64,000 nucleotides of DNA from Chryseobacterium gambrini. Lineage in GTDB: Bacteria; Bacteroidota; Bacteroidia; Flavobacteriales; Weeksellaceae. Numbering within the stretch: position 1 is the stretch's first letter; the number at the start of each line of letters is the position of its first letter. Shown here piece by piece: positions 16,719 through 24,610 of the stretch. The notes below the pieces were generated by a model. That model did no database searches and was not told the origin of the DNA. It saw only the letters and a list, made by a program, of their open reading frames with translations. The position numbers and the translations under genes are program-made. Where the stretch lies: positions 248,001 through 312,000 of the forward strand of contig NZ_FTOV01000001.1 of NCBI RefSeq assembly GCF_900156825.1. Reading direction: 5' to 3'.

Positions 16719-18801
16719 TGCGTTTACTGCTTTTGTTTTTCTCAAACTCAAAGGAACTTTCAGCGTTTTCTTTCAGAATGATGTAAGCATCGAATTTCTT
16801 TCCGGCTTTGCTTGTCATCCCTTTGATTAAGGAAGTTTTGCCTTTATTGACAAGGCTTGTTATGTTTTCGATACTGATTCGCACACCGCAGACGGTGCGG
16901 AACTGTACCCAGTTACAAGCCTCATCAGGGCATTTCACAATTTTATCACGAATGACGAGTTGCTGACTTTTACATTTCGGGCAGGTCAGTTTCGGCTGAT
17001 TGGTACTTGCAATAGAAGTTTGCAACAATTCATCGGTAATGGATTTGGCATAGGTTTCCATTTCCTTTTGGAACGTTCCGGCATCTGCTTCGTTATTCTC
17101 GATTTTCTGCAATGCCAATTCCCATTCGGCGGTCATTGCCACATCCGCAATCTTGCGTTCTTTGACCAACTCATAAACCTGCAATCCTTTTTCGGTAGGG
17201 ATTAAAGAGCGTTTATCCCGTAGGATATAATTACGGGTAAGCAGGGTTTCAATAATGCCGGCTCTTGTTGCAGGAGTACCAATACCGATATTTTTGAGGG
17301 CTTTGCGCTCTTCTTCGTTCTCAATTTCTTTCCCTGCGGTTTCCATAGCCGACAAAAGCCCGGCTTCGGTGTAAAGCACTGGCGGTTTGATCTGCTTTTC
17401 CAAAACGGCAGCTTCCTTTATGGCAAGTTCGTCGCCTTTATGCAATTCAGGTAATTCCTGCTCTGGCTCTTCGCCATCGTCTGTAAAACTTCCTTTGATG
17501 GAACGCCAACCCGCTTCCTGAATTTTACAGCCTTTTGCCGTAAAGTCGTAATGCAATACCTGTAACGATACATCGGTTATTTCTTTGACACAGGCTTGCG
17601 ATATGGCTTCGAGCAACCGAAGCGCAATCATATTGTATATCTTGTTTTCGTCTGCGTTTAGTACCGACGGCACTTTATCTGTAATCAACAAACCGTGATG
17701 GTCCGTTACACGGAGGTCATTCACGATACGTTTGTTGAACCTTCCCCATTTAATTTTGGTAAGTGCTTGCTTGCAATCCTCACGGTTCTGCAATGCCCGC
17801 ACAAGGTTTGGAATTTCTGCCCACATATCTTCAGGAATGTATTTGCTTCCGGTACGTGGGTACGTAATAAACTTCTTTTCGTACAGGCTTTGTGCGATAT
17901 TAAGCGTTGCTTCAGCAGATAATTTCAGCCTTTTATTGGCTTCCTTTTGCAAGCCAGTCAGGTCGAAAAGCAAGGGCGGTTGTTCCGTAACACTTTTGGT
18001 TTCTACCGAAGTAACGGTTGCCATTGCGCCACGCTGAATAGCTTTAAGGGTATCATCGGCAAGCTGCTTTTCGTCCCATTTGATTGCGGAAATACTTTTG
18101 AAATCAACCTGTGCTTTGTTGTGCGATAATTGTATCTGCCAGTATTTCTTTACCGTGAAATTCTTATTATCGAGGTAGCGTTTACATATCAAAGCCAGTG
18201 TGGGCGTTTGCACTCTTCCGAGCGAATAGATACCGTTGCCTGCGGCAATGCTCAATGCCTGTGTAGCATTGATGCCTACAAGCCAGTCGGCACGGCTTCT
18301 GCCTTGCGCTGCCTGATACAGTCCGTCAAATGCTGCCCCGTCTTTTAGGTTGTTGAAGCCTTGCTTTATTGCCTTTTCGGTAAGCGAACTTATCCAAAGG
18401 CGTTCAAAAGGTTTGTTGCATTTCAGGTATTCATAAATGTACCTGAAAATGAGTTCGCCCTCACGACCTGCATCGGTAGCAACGATGATGCTGTTGCTTT
18501 GCTTAAAAAGCTGCTCAATGACTTTCAGTTGCTTTAATGCGCCAGTATCGGCGGTGTACCCTTTGTCTTTTTTGACCTTGCGGACGGTCAATAAAAACGG
18601 GTTGGGCAATATCGGCAGGGATGCTTTATCAAATCCCGAAATGCCGTAATCTTCGGGCATTCCCAGTCCTATTAAATGACCGAATGCCCACGTAACAAAA
18701 TAGCCGTTACCTGTCAGGTAGCCATCCTTTTTATCGGATGCTCCCACAAGTCCGGCTATTTCCCTTGCTACGCTTGGTTTTTCTGCAATGATTGTTTTCA
18801 T
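16708..18801 (-). CDS. topB: DNA topoisomerase III (ICE type)
   Basis: A 697-residue type IA topoisomerase. TOPRIM features are I-I-A-E-K-P-S-V-A (4-12) and D-A-G-R-E-G-E (110-116); the active-site tyrosine is Tyr314 in F-I-T-Y-P-R-T-G-S-K-Y. A C-terminal zinc-ribbon-like segment has C-P-K-C and C-P-D-E-A-C-N-W. Type IA enzymes pass single strands and resolve replication or transfer intermediates. Plasmid/ICE copies of this size are standard on Bacteroidetes conjugative elements; the host has its own topA elsewhere. It follows the DUF3945 gene with a 6-base gap and overlaps the ORF6N gene, pointing to one operon. Magnesium dependence is known for the family. Confidence 0.95.
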   Translation of the reverse strand: MKTIIAEKPSVAREIAGLVGASDKKDGYLTGNGYFVTWAFGHLIGLGMPEDYGISGFDKASLPILPNPFLLTVRKVKKDKGYTADTGALKQLKVIEQLFKQSNSIIVATDAGREGELIFRYIYEYLKCNKPFERLWISSLTEKAIKQGFNNLKDGAAFDGLYQAAQGRSRADWLVGINATQALSIAAGNGIYSLGRVQTPTLALICKRYLDNKNFTVKKYWQIQLSHNKAQVDFKSISAIKWDEKQLADDTLKAIQRGAMATVTSVETKSVTEQPPLLFDLTGLQKEANKRLKLSAEATLNIAQSLYEKKFITYPRTGSKYIPEDMWAEIPNLVRALQNREDCKQALTKIKWGRFNKRIVNDLRVTDHHGLLITDKVPSVLNADENKIYNMIALRLLEAISQACVKEITDVSLQVLHYDFTAKGCKIQEAGWRSIKGSFTDDGEEPEQELPELHKGDELAIKEAAVLEKQIKPPVLYTEAGLLSAMETAGKEIENEEERKALKNIGIGTPATRAGIIETLLTRNYILRDKRSLIPTEKGLQVYELVKERKIADVAMTAEWELALQKIENNEADAGTFQKEMETYAKSITDELLQTSIASTNQPKLTCPKCKSQQLVIRDKIVKCPDEACNWVQFRTVCGVRISIENITSLVNKGKTSLIKGMTSKAGKKFDAYIILKENAESSFEFEKNKSSKRNGK

Positions 18802-18807
18802 ACTGTA

Positions 18808-20268
18808 TTACATTTTTCTGCCTTTGGATTTTGCAGGCTTGTTATCCTGTTGCTCCTGCTGCTTCTCGTTTTTCGGTCTTTGCTGCCCGGACTTCAAAGG
18901 CTCTTGGACGTTCTTGGTCGCTTCGTTGGTTTTACCCTCCGAATTGACGGCAGTTTGTGTTTTATGAGTTTCGGCAGGTTCTACCCGTGCTTTGTACTGA
19001 CCGGGAAACTCAAAATTGGTCTTTCCGGTATCTTTGTCGAACGTGATATAACCCTTATACGGTTGGTCTTTTTTGTCTTTCAGTTCAACGTATATGGTTT
19101 GTCCGGCTTTGAACTTGTTGTACTGCTCATCATCCAGTTCTTTGCCCCTGAAAGTTCTTGGAGCTTCTTGCGGTTGGCTTTGCTGATTGCTTTGTTGGGT
19201 ATTCTGTTGGTTCGTTTGCGCCTGCTGATTGTTGTTGCTTCTGTCAAACAGGAACTCAACATACCGTTTGTCCGCATTGAATTGTACAGTTGCCGAAAAC
19301 TCCGTTCCTTTCGAGGAAATCATACCCTCTAAATAGAGCGGTTTGCCCTCCATCAGCGTTTGTTTTTGTTCGTCATTCAGCTTTACGCCCTTAATTTCAT
19401 CGGGAATTTTTATAAACTCCGTGCGCAGTGCAACCACGTCATTGGTCAGCCTGTCAATACTTATAATGGACGGCATCAGGTCGCCTGTTTTGGAGTTTAC
19501 CAAATTGACGACACGCCCCATATTACCCGTTTCGAGCAGGTTTTTCTTGTCTTCGTCCGTAAACTTGTGACCGAAAAATTCAAAGTGGAGGTTAGGTTCT
19601 CTTTTGATACCGTGTATTGCCACGATAACATTGCCGTCTTCCGCTTGCTGTAAAGACAGGCGGGCATCCGTGCGGAGGATCGAGCCCCCGAGGTTGATAC
19701 CTATCGGTAAAAGCTCATTGGTTTTATAACCTCGTAACAAAGGGTCGAGCAGGTTCCTTTTTTCAAGATACTCTTTGCTCAATCCGAGGTTTTTCATTGT
19801 ATCCCAATCAATCTGCTCCGGCTTGTAGCGATATTCGCTTGTTTCCGTTGTTGTTTGTGCTGTTGCCATATTATTTTGATTTTCTTGTTTTTTATCGGGT
19901 TGGGGTTCTGCTTTCACTTCGTGTTCTTTCAGCACTTTTTCGCCCTGTGGAGTGGGCTTATCTACGTGCTTTTGTAATTCCTCTGCTTTTTCAGCAGCAA
20001 CCGAGGCAGGCACTTTGAAGAAAGTAAAGTTTGTAGGGTTCTTTAACTGGCTGAAAAAATTGGAAAAGAAGTTGGAAAAGAAATCACCGCTTTTATCCAC
20101 ACGCATAAACTGGTTTTGATTTTTCTTCGTGGGGTCAACGGTTTCCATTTTCCCGTTTTCGTCTATACTCTTTACTGCCTGGATTTTCATTTTCTCTTTA
20201 TCCAGTACGAGTAAGATGTCCGAAAGCTGTTCGGGCATTTCCTGTTTATTAGTTGTTTCTTCGCTCAT
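18808..20268 (-). CDS. DUF3945/DUF4099 ICE protein
   Basis: A 486-residue, charged, glutamine-rich cytoplasmic protein. Residues 1-80 hold a conserved N-terminal block with the odd repeat F-F-S-N-F-F-S-N-F-F-S-Q (about 64-75); about 145-200 matches the DUF4099 type (P-E-Q-I-D-W-D-T-M-K-N-L-G-L-S); two DUF3945 repeats follow, each with L-x-x-G-x-x-(L/I)-Y-(L/V)-E spacing (around 305-350 and 385-430). The tail is Lys/Gln-rich and probably disordered. The family is restricted to Bacteroidetes mobile elements and normally precedes topB, as here (6-base gap). Function is unknown; the repeated small beta-type domains and basic tail would fit a nucleic-acid-binding or scaffold role. Confidence 0.85.
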   Translation of the reverse strand: MSEETTNKQEMPEQLSDILLVLDKEKMKIQAVKSIDENGKMETVDPTKKNQNQFMRVDKSGDFFSNFFSNFFSQLKNPTNFTFFKVPASVAAEKAEELQKHVDKPTPQGEKVLKEHEVKAEPQPDKKQENQNNMATAQTTTETSEYRYKPEQIDWDTMKNLGLSKEYLEKRNLLDPLLRGYKTNELLPIGINLGGSILRTDARLSLQQAEDGNVIVAIHGIKREPNLHFEFFGHKFTDEDKKNLLETGNMGRVVNLVNSKTGDLMPSIISIDRLTNDVVALRTEFIKIPDEIKGVKLNDEQKQTLMEGKPLYLEGMISSKGTEFSATVQFNADKRYVEFLFDRSNNNQQAQTNQQNTQQSNQQSQPQEAPRTFRGKELDDEQYNKFKAGQTIYVELKDKKDQPYKGYITFDKDTGKTNFEFPGQYKARVEPAETHKTQTAVNSEGKTNEATKNVQEPLKSGQQRPKNEKQQEQQDNKPAKSKGRKM

Positions 20269-20353
20269 AATCTGAAAATTTCAAAATTTCACGATCGAAT
20301 GTAAAGGAAGCCTTCACTGATTTGCTTTATGTGGCACTCAAAGGCAGCGTTTG

Positions 20354-20662
20354 TCACTTATTGGCATCCAGTTTAGGTAACGGAGGGTTAAAACTTTCCC
20401 TGATGAACTGATGCACATCGGATAGCTTGTAATACAGTTTTCCGCTAATGGTATAATAAGGGAGCTTACCTATGGAGCGATACCGTTGCAGGGAACGGTT
20501 ACTGATTTTCAGCATTTGCAATAAATCCTGATTATCCAGTAACTCTTCGCCGTCTATGCTGTTGCGCTTCTTTTGTAAATCGTCTATGTGATTGCCAAGA
20601 ATGTCCAGCCTATCCATTATGCGTTCCATCCACGCCACAAATTCCATTTTGTCGATATTCAT
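20354..20662 (-). CDS. Helix-turn-helix (MerR/excisionase-like) protein, second of pair
   Basis: A 102-residue protein with an N-terminal coiled helix (about 8-35) and an HTH_17-type winged helix: L-D-N-Q-D-L-L-Q-M-L-K-I-S-N-R-S-L-Q-R-Y (about 42-61) then L-P-Y-Y-T-I-S-G-K-L-Y-Y-K. This arrangement is shared by small DNA-binding proteins of Bacteroidetes ICEs that act like Xis/excisionase or transcription regulators. The gene lies 12 bases downstream of the other HTH gene, so both are likely on one transcript, and about 85 bases before the DUF3945 start. Its binding site is not known; candidate palindromes lie at 21083-21215. Confidence 0.85.
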   Translation of the reverse strand: MNIDKMEFVAWMERIMDRLDILGNHIDDLQKKRNSIDGEELLDNQDLLQMLKISNRSLQRYRSIGKLPYYTISGKLYYKLSDVHQFIRESFNPPLPKLDANK

Positions 20663-20674
20663 ACGGGTACGCTT

Positions 20675-21028
20675 TTAATTATTACCTGATTTCAGCTTTC
20701 TGCCTTTTTCGATATAGCTTTTGCCTTTCGCCATAAGCTGCTCTACATATTCATCGGTGGTCTGCACAGCGTTAGCGTTGAGCATTTCCTTGATAGCACC
20801 AATCGTATAGTAATACTGCCCGTACATTTTTGAAAAGGCTATCTGCCCATTGGTGCGCATACGCCACAATGTTTTTTCGCTGATGTGGAGATACTGGCAG
20901 ACTTCGTGATTGTTGAGCCACAAACTATCGTAGCTTGTATCTTCCAGTTTGAGGATATATTCGCTAATGGCTTTCAACCGCTCATTGAGGTGCTTCCACA
21001 CTTCTTCGTCAACTGTTATAATATTCAT
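20675..21028 (-). CDS. Helix-turn-helix (MerR/excisionase-like) protein, first of pair
   Basis: A 117-residue paralogue of the downstream HTH protein. The HTH_17 core is N-N-H-E-V-C-Q-Y-L-H-I-S-E-K-T-L-W-R-M-R (about 39-58), followed by the wing I-A-F-S-K-M-Y-G-Q-Y-Y-Y, and a basic tail. Tandem HTH genes of this type open the RteC/topB regulatory block in many Bacteroidetes elements, and the CTnDOT Xis proteins have a similar fold. It should be cytoplasmic. The promoter must lie in the 248-base gap up to 21276, which holds repeated TGCCAA sequences that may be operators. A role in excision or transfer-gene control is inferred from position. Confidence 0.85.
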   Translation of the reverse strand: MNIITVDEEVWKHLNERLKAISEYILKLEDTSYDSLWLNNHEVCQYLHISEKTLWRMRTNGQIAFSKMYGQYYYTIGAIKEMLNANAVQTTDEYVEQLMAKGKSYIEKGRKLKSGNN

Positions 21029-21067
21029 TGCACTGCTGTTTAATGTTCACAGGGCAAAATTCAGAAG

Positions 21068-21215
21068 TGTGGCAGTGTTTGTCTGCCAATGCTTACCCAT
21101 TGGTTTGGCACTTTTTTGATTTTTTTTTGCAATGAGGAAAATCCTTGTTTAATAAGGGTTTTAGCGTGTTTCAGTTATTTTGTTGTAGCTTTTTGCCAAC
21201 TTTTGCCAATTGGCA
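21068..21215. promoter_or_regulatory. TGCCAA-repeat region upstream of the HTH pair
   Basis: The gap between the HTH pair and the RteC gene has TGCCAA near 21084, its reverse TTGGCA near 21105, TGCCAA at 21194 and a perfect 12-bp palindrome TGCCAATTGGCA at 21204-21215. A GTGGCAGTGTTTG stretch at 21069 has a relative (GTGGCAGGGTTTA) near 15758, upstream of DUF1896. These could bind the HTH or RteC proteins. No clean TAnnTTTG box was found. Confidence 0.45.
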
Positions 21216-21225
21216 GATATGGACA

Positions 21226-21256
21226 AAAAAAGCAGTACACAAAATGTACTGCTTTG
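21226..21256 (-). terminator. Perfect hairpin terminator after the second RteC gene
   Basis: AAAGCAGTACA (about 21229-21239) pairs perfectly with TGTACTGCTTT (21245-21255) around a five-base loop. On the minus strand the stem is followed by a T run (21224-21231 read as A on +). It lies 20 bases after the RteC stop codon at 21277. Confidence 0.85.
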
Positions 21257-21276
21257 AAACACTTTTGCTGTTACGG

Positions 21277-22122
21277 CTAAAGGTCTTTATCCATATACTC
21301 TTCGAGGGAAATTTTGAGTTGGTCTAAAAACGCCGTCCGGGAGCCTGCCCTTGTTTTCATTCGGTGGAAAGAATGGTGTATATCGTTCAAGGGCGTTCGG
21401 AATAAGATTTGAAAAATCAGAGCTAATTTTCTGATGCCTATTTTACCGTATGCAATAGAATTGGAAGCATACAGGGCGTAAATCAATTCTATCAGTGCAT
21501 TTTGTGAATTAGTCCACGAAATGTCTTTGCTTGCATCCCCGTTCATTAAAATGGTATCGGGATTTTTTTCAGGATTGATTTTGGTAAGCAAAAAAGTATA
21601 GAGTAATTCATTGGCTATAATGTGGGCAACTTTGTTATCGTAGTAGCTTGAAAAGCTAAGGTCAATTTCAAATACGGCACTCTTTAAACCATCGTGGTAA
21701 TTGACTTTTCCGAGCCTGAAATAACTGTGGTCACGGTCTGTTCTGCCTGCACGATAGTACCTGTAAAAATCCTCATTGGATATGCTTTCCTTGTATTCGG
21801 ATTTCAGAATTTTCAGTTGGTTTTCAAAATAACTTTGGTGTATTCTCCCTGCACTTACGGGGCAGGTAGTTTCAATGCGGAATACCTTATTGTAATAAAT
21901 AAGTTTTCCTAAAATCTGCGGTTTGATATTCTTGAAAAAATTGATTTCCTGCCGTTCGTCCTTAAATCCGGTCTGCAAGACTTTCATCTTTATAGTAAAC
22001 AGCATTTCCTTTAAGAATAAGGTCATTTGGTAAGCCTCATCCGCAGTTTGCATCATTTGAGAAGATAGCATATCTTCCTGACGCTGAATTTCCGATAATA
22101 TTTTGTTCAACACGATTTCCAT
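21277..22122 (-). CDS. rteC: RteC-type regulator of ICE excision/transfer (copy 2)
   Basis: A 281-residue RteC-family protein, the outermost element gene on this side. Conserved blocks: F-F-K-N-I-K-P-Q-I-L-G-K-L-I-Y-Y-N (about 73-89), F-Y-R-Y-Y-R-A-G-R-T (about 136), D-N-K-V-A-H-I-I-A-N-E-L (about 182-193) and N-S-Q-N-A-L-I-E-L-I-Y-A-L-Y (about 221-234). It aligns over its whole length with the RteC at 8988-9818, so the element carries two diverged copies that bracket the maintenance genes. In CTnDOT, RteC activates excision; the same is inferred here. A perfect terminator follows, so it is a single-gene transcript. Its promoter lies between 22122 and about 22280. Confidence 0.85.
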   Translation of the reverse strand: MEIVLNKILSEIQRQEDMLSSQMMQTADEAYQMTLFLKEMLFTIKMKVLQTGFKDERQEINFFKNIKPQILGKLIYYNKVFRIETTCPVSAGRIHQSYFENQLKILKSEYKESISNEDFYRYYRAGRTDRDHSYFRLGKVNYHDGLKSAVFEIDLSFSSYYDNKVAHIIANELLYTFLLTKINPEKNPDTILMNGDASKDISWTNSQNALIELIYALYASNSIAYGKIGIRKLALIFQILFRTPLNDIHHSFHRMKTRAGSRTAFLDQLKISLEEYMDKDL

Positions 22123-22281
22123 AGCTTAGTCTGTTAAAAGTTATCACTACTTGTTTCGGAACCACATTTTAATTGATATACCAAAACTTGGAAATAATAT
22201 GTAAACCATTATCACATTGTGTCCCCATATTGGGAAAGATTTATTTCCAATTACGCTTTTTGATGTATATTGGAAAAGCAG

Positions 22282-22319
22282 AAAAAGGGTCAAGTACACT
22301 ACGACTTAACCCTTTTTTT
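22282..22319. terminator. Hairpin with flanking A and T runs at the inferred ICE edge
   Basis: AAAAAGGGT (22282-22290) pairs with ACCCTTTTT (22309-22317), with a few extra pairs inside (CAAG with CTTA), and is followed by Ts. No + strand gene precedes it, so it may act on transcripts in either direction at the boundary between the element and the chromosome. Confidence 0.6.
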
Positions 22320-22354
22320 ATTAAATTTGCAATAATGATTTACAAGGTAATCAG

Positions 22355-22465
22355 ATGAAAGCGAGTGCAGTAAGCACCATTACTAAATCGTTACCGATAG
22401 CACTTTCGGTTCTTGTAAACTACTCTTTATTAGCCACTTTGGGCTATATTAATCTTTTTGGTTAA
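22355..22465 (+). CDS. Candidate 36-residue hydrophobic micro-protein
   Basis: An ATG-started ORF whose product begins M-K-A-S-A-V-S-T-I-T-K and then forms one continuous hydrophobic helix (about residues 12-36, P-I-A-L-S-V-L-V-N-Y then L-L-A-T-L-G-Y-I-N-L-F-G). It lies between the hairpin at the inferred ICE edge and the secreted-protein gene at 22495. It could be a small membrane protein, or the remnant of a gene cut when the element inserted. Without homologues neither can be chosen; random occurrence of so short an ORF is possible. Confidence 0.35.
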   Translation: MKASAVSTITKSLPIALSVLVNYSLLATLGYINLFG

Positions 22466-22494
22466 AAATAATAAAGTAAAAGCATAATTCACGT

Positions 22495-22926
22495 ATGAAT
22501 TTTTTAAAAATATTTTCGATCGGAGTATTTTTTCTTGGTGCATCTTACGCGAATGCACAGACGAAAGAAACAGCAAAAAAGAAACCTGTTGATAACCCTC
22601 CAAAATGTGCCAACATCAAAGAAGGTAAATTTTTCAGAATGAATTATCCGCCCAATCTTTGGTACATGACCATAAAAGATAATATACAGACCGAATATTA
22701 TAACGACGGTAAAGATTTTATAAAATTATCCATGGTTTTTGTAGGAGACTGCGATTATAAATTAGTCGTTGTTGAAAAAAGCGAAAAAGAACATCCTATA
22801 AAAATAGGAGATGTCTTAAGCAATAAAGTTCTTGCTACGCAGGATGATTATCTGAAAATTCAGTCGAAATTCGAGAACGATACCTACGATTTTGTGCTGA
22901 TAAAAGCGAAAGAAAACAAAAAATAA
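22495..22926 (+). CDS. Small exported protein of unknown function
   Basis: A 143-residue protein with a clear signal peptide (residues 1-21, cleavage after Y-A-N-A-Q) and a compact mature domain of about 110 residues rich in beta-type hydrophobic alternation (Y-D-F-V-L-I-K-A at the end). Two Cys (in P-K-C-A-N and G-D-C-D-Y) could form a disulfide. I do not recognise the family; similar short secreted proteins are common in Chryseobacterium. It is the first clearly chromosomal gene after the ICE and is 56 bases upstream of the thiolase, but there is no reason to link their functions. Location is periplasm or outside. Confidence 0.72.
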   Translation: MNFLKIFSIGVFFLGASYANAQTKETAKKKPVDNPPKCANIKEGKFFRMNYPPNLWYMTIKDNIQTEYYNDGKDFIKLSMVFVGDCDYKLVVVEKSEKEHPIKIGDVLSNKVLATQDDYLKIQSKFENDTYDFVLIKAKENKK

Positions 22927-22982
22927 ACAGACGAATCATCCGGTTCGGCTTCAACTAAACGTAAAAAATAGAATTATAAAAA

Positions 22983-24164
22983 ATGAAAGAAGTATTCATC
23001 GTTTCCGCAGTAAGAACTCCGATGGGAAGTTTTTTGGGAAGTTTATCAGCAGTTCCTGCAACTAAACTGGGAGCAGTTGCTGTAAAAGGAGCATTAGACA
23101 AAATCGGTTTGGATCCTAAACAGGTTCAGGAAATCTACATGGGGAACGTTCTACAGGCGGGAGAAGGACAGGCTCCGGCGCGTCAGGTTGCTTTAGGAGC
23201 GGGACTTTCTAACGAAACGCCTTCTACTACGGTAAATAAAGTTTGTGCATCCGGAATGAAAGCGGTTTCTATGGCGGCACAGGCAATTAAAGCAGGAGAT
23301 GCAGAAGTAATTGTTGCAGGAGGTATGGAAAACATGTCTTCAGTTCCTCATTACTATAACGCAAGAAATGCGGCAAAGTTGGGCGATGTAAAAATGCAGG
23401 ACGGAATGGTTCTGGACGGACTTACAGACGTTTACAACAAAGTTCATATGGGAGTTTGTGCTGAAAAATGTGCAACAGATTACAGCATTTCAAGAGAAGA
23501 ACAGGATAATTTCGCCATAGAATCTTACAAAAGAGCGGCAAAAGCTTGGTCTGAAGGTAAATTCGCTGATGAGGTTGTTCCTGTGGAAATTCCTCAGAGA
23601 AAAGGAGATCCAATCGTTTTTGCAGAAGATGAAGAATATAAAGCCGTAAATTTCGACAGAATTCCTACACTTCCTACAGTTTTCAAAAAAGAAGAAGGAA
23701 CGGTAACGGCAGCAAACGCTTCTACACTAAACGACGGAGCTTCTGCTTTAATCCTTGTTTCTAAAGAAAAAATGGAGGAACTGGGACTTAAGCCTTTGGC
23801 AAAAATCGTTTCTTACGCAGATGCAGCACAGGCTCCTGAAGATTTTACAACAGCACCTTCAAAAGCTTTACCCATTGCGCTTAAAAAAGCAGGTTTAGAG
23901 CTTACAGACATCGATTTCTTCGAATTCAATGAAGCTTTCTCTGTTGTAGGTTTGGCAAACAACAAAATCTTAGGATTGGATGCTTCTAAAGTAAACGTGA
24001 ACGGTGGAGCTGTGGCAATTGGTCACCCTCTTGGAAGTTCAGGATCAAGAATCATTGTTACTCTCATTAACGTTTTGAAGCAGAATAACGGTAAATACGG
24101 TGCCGCTGCAATCTGTAACGGAGGTGGCGGTGCTTCTGCAATCGTTATCGAAAATATTCAATAA
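22983..24164 (+). CDS. Acetyl-CoA C-acetyltransferase (thiolase)
   Basis: A 393-residue cytoplasmic thiolase of full length. The acylated active-site Cys is Cys88 in N-K-V-C-A-S-G-M-K-A; the C-terminal catalytic motifs are G-G-A-V-A-I-G-H-P-L-G-S-S-G (His about 349) and C-N-G-G-G-G-A-S-A (Cys about 379). It joins two acetyl-CoA to acetoacetyl-CoA (or the reverse). The residue pattern is that of biosynthetic AtoB/PhaA-type thiolases, and acetoacetyl-CoA is the entry point of the mevalonate pathway, whose kinase is encoded at 28743; that link is an inference. A terminator follows directly. Confidence 0.95.
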   Translation: MKEVFIVSAVRTPMGSFLGSLSAVPATKLGAVAVKGALDKIGLDPKQVQEIYMGNVLQAGEGQAPARQVALGAGLSNETPSTTVNKVCASGMKAVSMAAQAIKAGDAEVIVAGGMENMSSVPHYYNARNAAKLGDVKMQDGMVLDGLTDVYNKVHMGVCAEKCATDYSISREEQDNFAIESYKRAAKAWSEGKFADEVVPVEIPQRKGDPIVFAEDEEYKAVNFDRIPTLPTVFKKEEGTVTAANASTLNDGASALILVSKEKMEELGLKPLAKIVSYADAAQAPEDFTTAPSKALPIALKKAGLELTDIDFFEFNEAFSVVGLANNKILGLDASKVNVNGGAVAIGHPLGSSGSRIIVTLINVLKQNNGKYGAAAICNGGGGASAIVIENIQ

Positions 24165-24186
24165 TCATTGATATTGATACATTCAG

Positions 24187-24218
24187 AATCCGGAAGTTTT
24201 ACTTTCGGATTTTTTTTT
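24187..24218 (+). terminator. Terminator after the thiolase
   Basis: AATCCGGAAG pairs with CTTTCGGATT around a short loop, followed by a run of nine T ending at 24218, where the repeat element GGAGCTTTTTCCCG begins without a gap. Confidence 0.85.
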
Positions 24219-24322
24219 GGAGCTTTTTCCCGCTTTCCGCACTCGCTATTTTGGGATTCGGCGGCGGCAAAAGCCGCCGCCGAATCCCAAAATGAGCTCA
24301 GACAAAGCTGCAATCGGGGCTA
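24219..24322. repeat. Fixed-end hairpin repeat element, copy A (perfect 21-bp palindrome)
   Basis: Left end GGAGCTTTTTCCCGCTTTCC (24219-24238); right end TGCAATCGGGGCTA (24309-24322). In between, 24248-24268 and 24273-24293 are perfect 21-base inverted arms around AAAA; the GC-rich heart is GGCGGCGGC/GCCGCCGCC. The same ends occur at 37477 and 42600 with different internal palindromes. It sits directly on the T run of the thiolase terminator. Confidence 0.85.
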
Positions 24323-24580
24323 CAACTACAGACATCTACAGAAATTAACGGTAAAATTCATTTGAAAGTTAAAAAACTTTTAAAAATCAAACTCAATCAA
24401 AAAAATACAATGCCTAATTGATGTAGAACGTTTTTTGGTCCGAAAAATATTCAGACACAACAGGAACCATTTCGGATAAATTGCGCATGAGGAAAAACCA
24501 TTTTATACACTCCAACTTTAACGGAATAATAAAATTTCCTCCAAACAAAATAAAAACCTCCGAATATTCAGCGGTTTTGC

Positions 24581-24588
24581 TATTTTTG
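24581..24588 (+). promoter_or_regulatory. TATTTTTG -7 box for the MFS gene
   Basis: Matches TAnnTTTG and lies 22 bases before the ATG at 24611, a normal leader length in this phylum. No convincing -33 box. Confidence 0.5.
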
Positions 24589-24610
24589 TGTTTATTAATA
24601 TTTATTTGAA

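Larger units (their letters stand above)
1..22320. mobile_element. One end of a Bacteroidetes integrative conjugative element carrying copper-resistance cargo
   Basis: The block is defined by families that travel together on Bacteroidetes conjugative transposons: two RteC-type regulators, paired HTH proteins, a DUF3945/DUF4099 protein, topoisomerase III, a DUF1896 protein and a very large methylase-helicase. Base composition is visibly less AT-rich than the genes after 22.4 kb, and core genes start directly afterwards. Copper genes occupy the first 8.7 kb as cargo. No integrase, relaxase or tra gene is in the window, so the other end lies left of base 1. The right boundary is inferred to fall between the RteC gene (22122) and the first core-like gene (22495); no att repeat can be shown without the other end. 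Confidence 0.8.
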
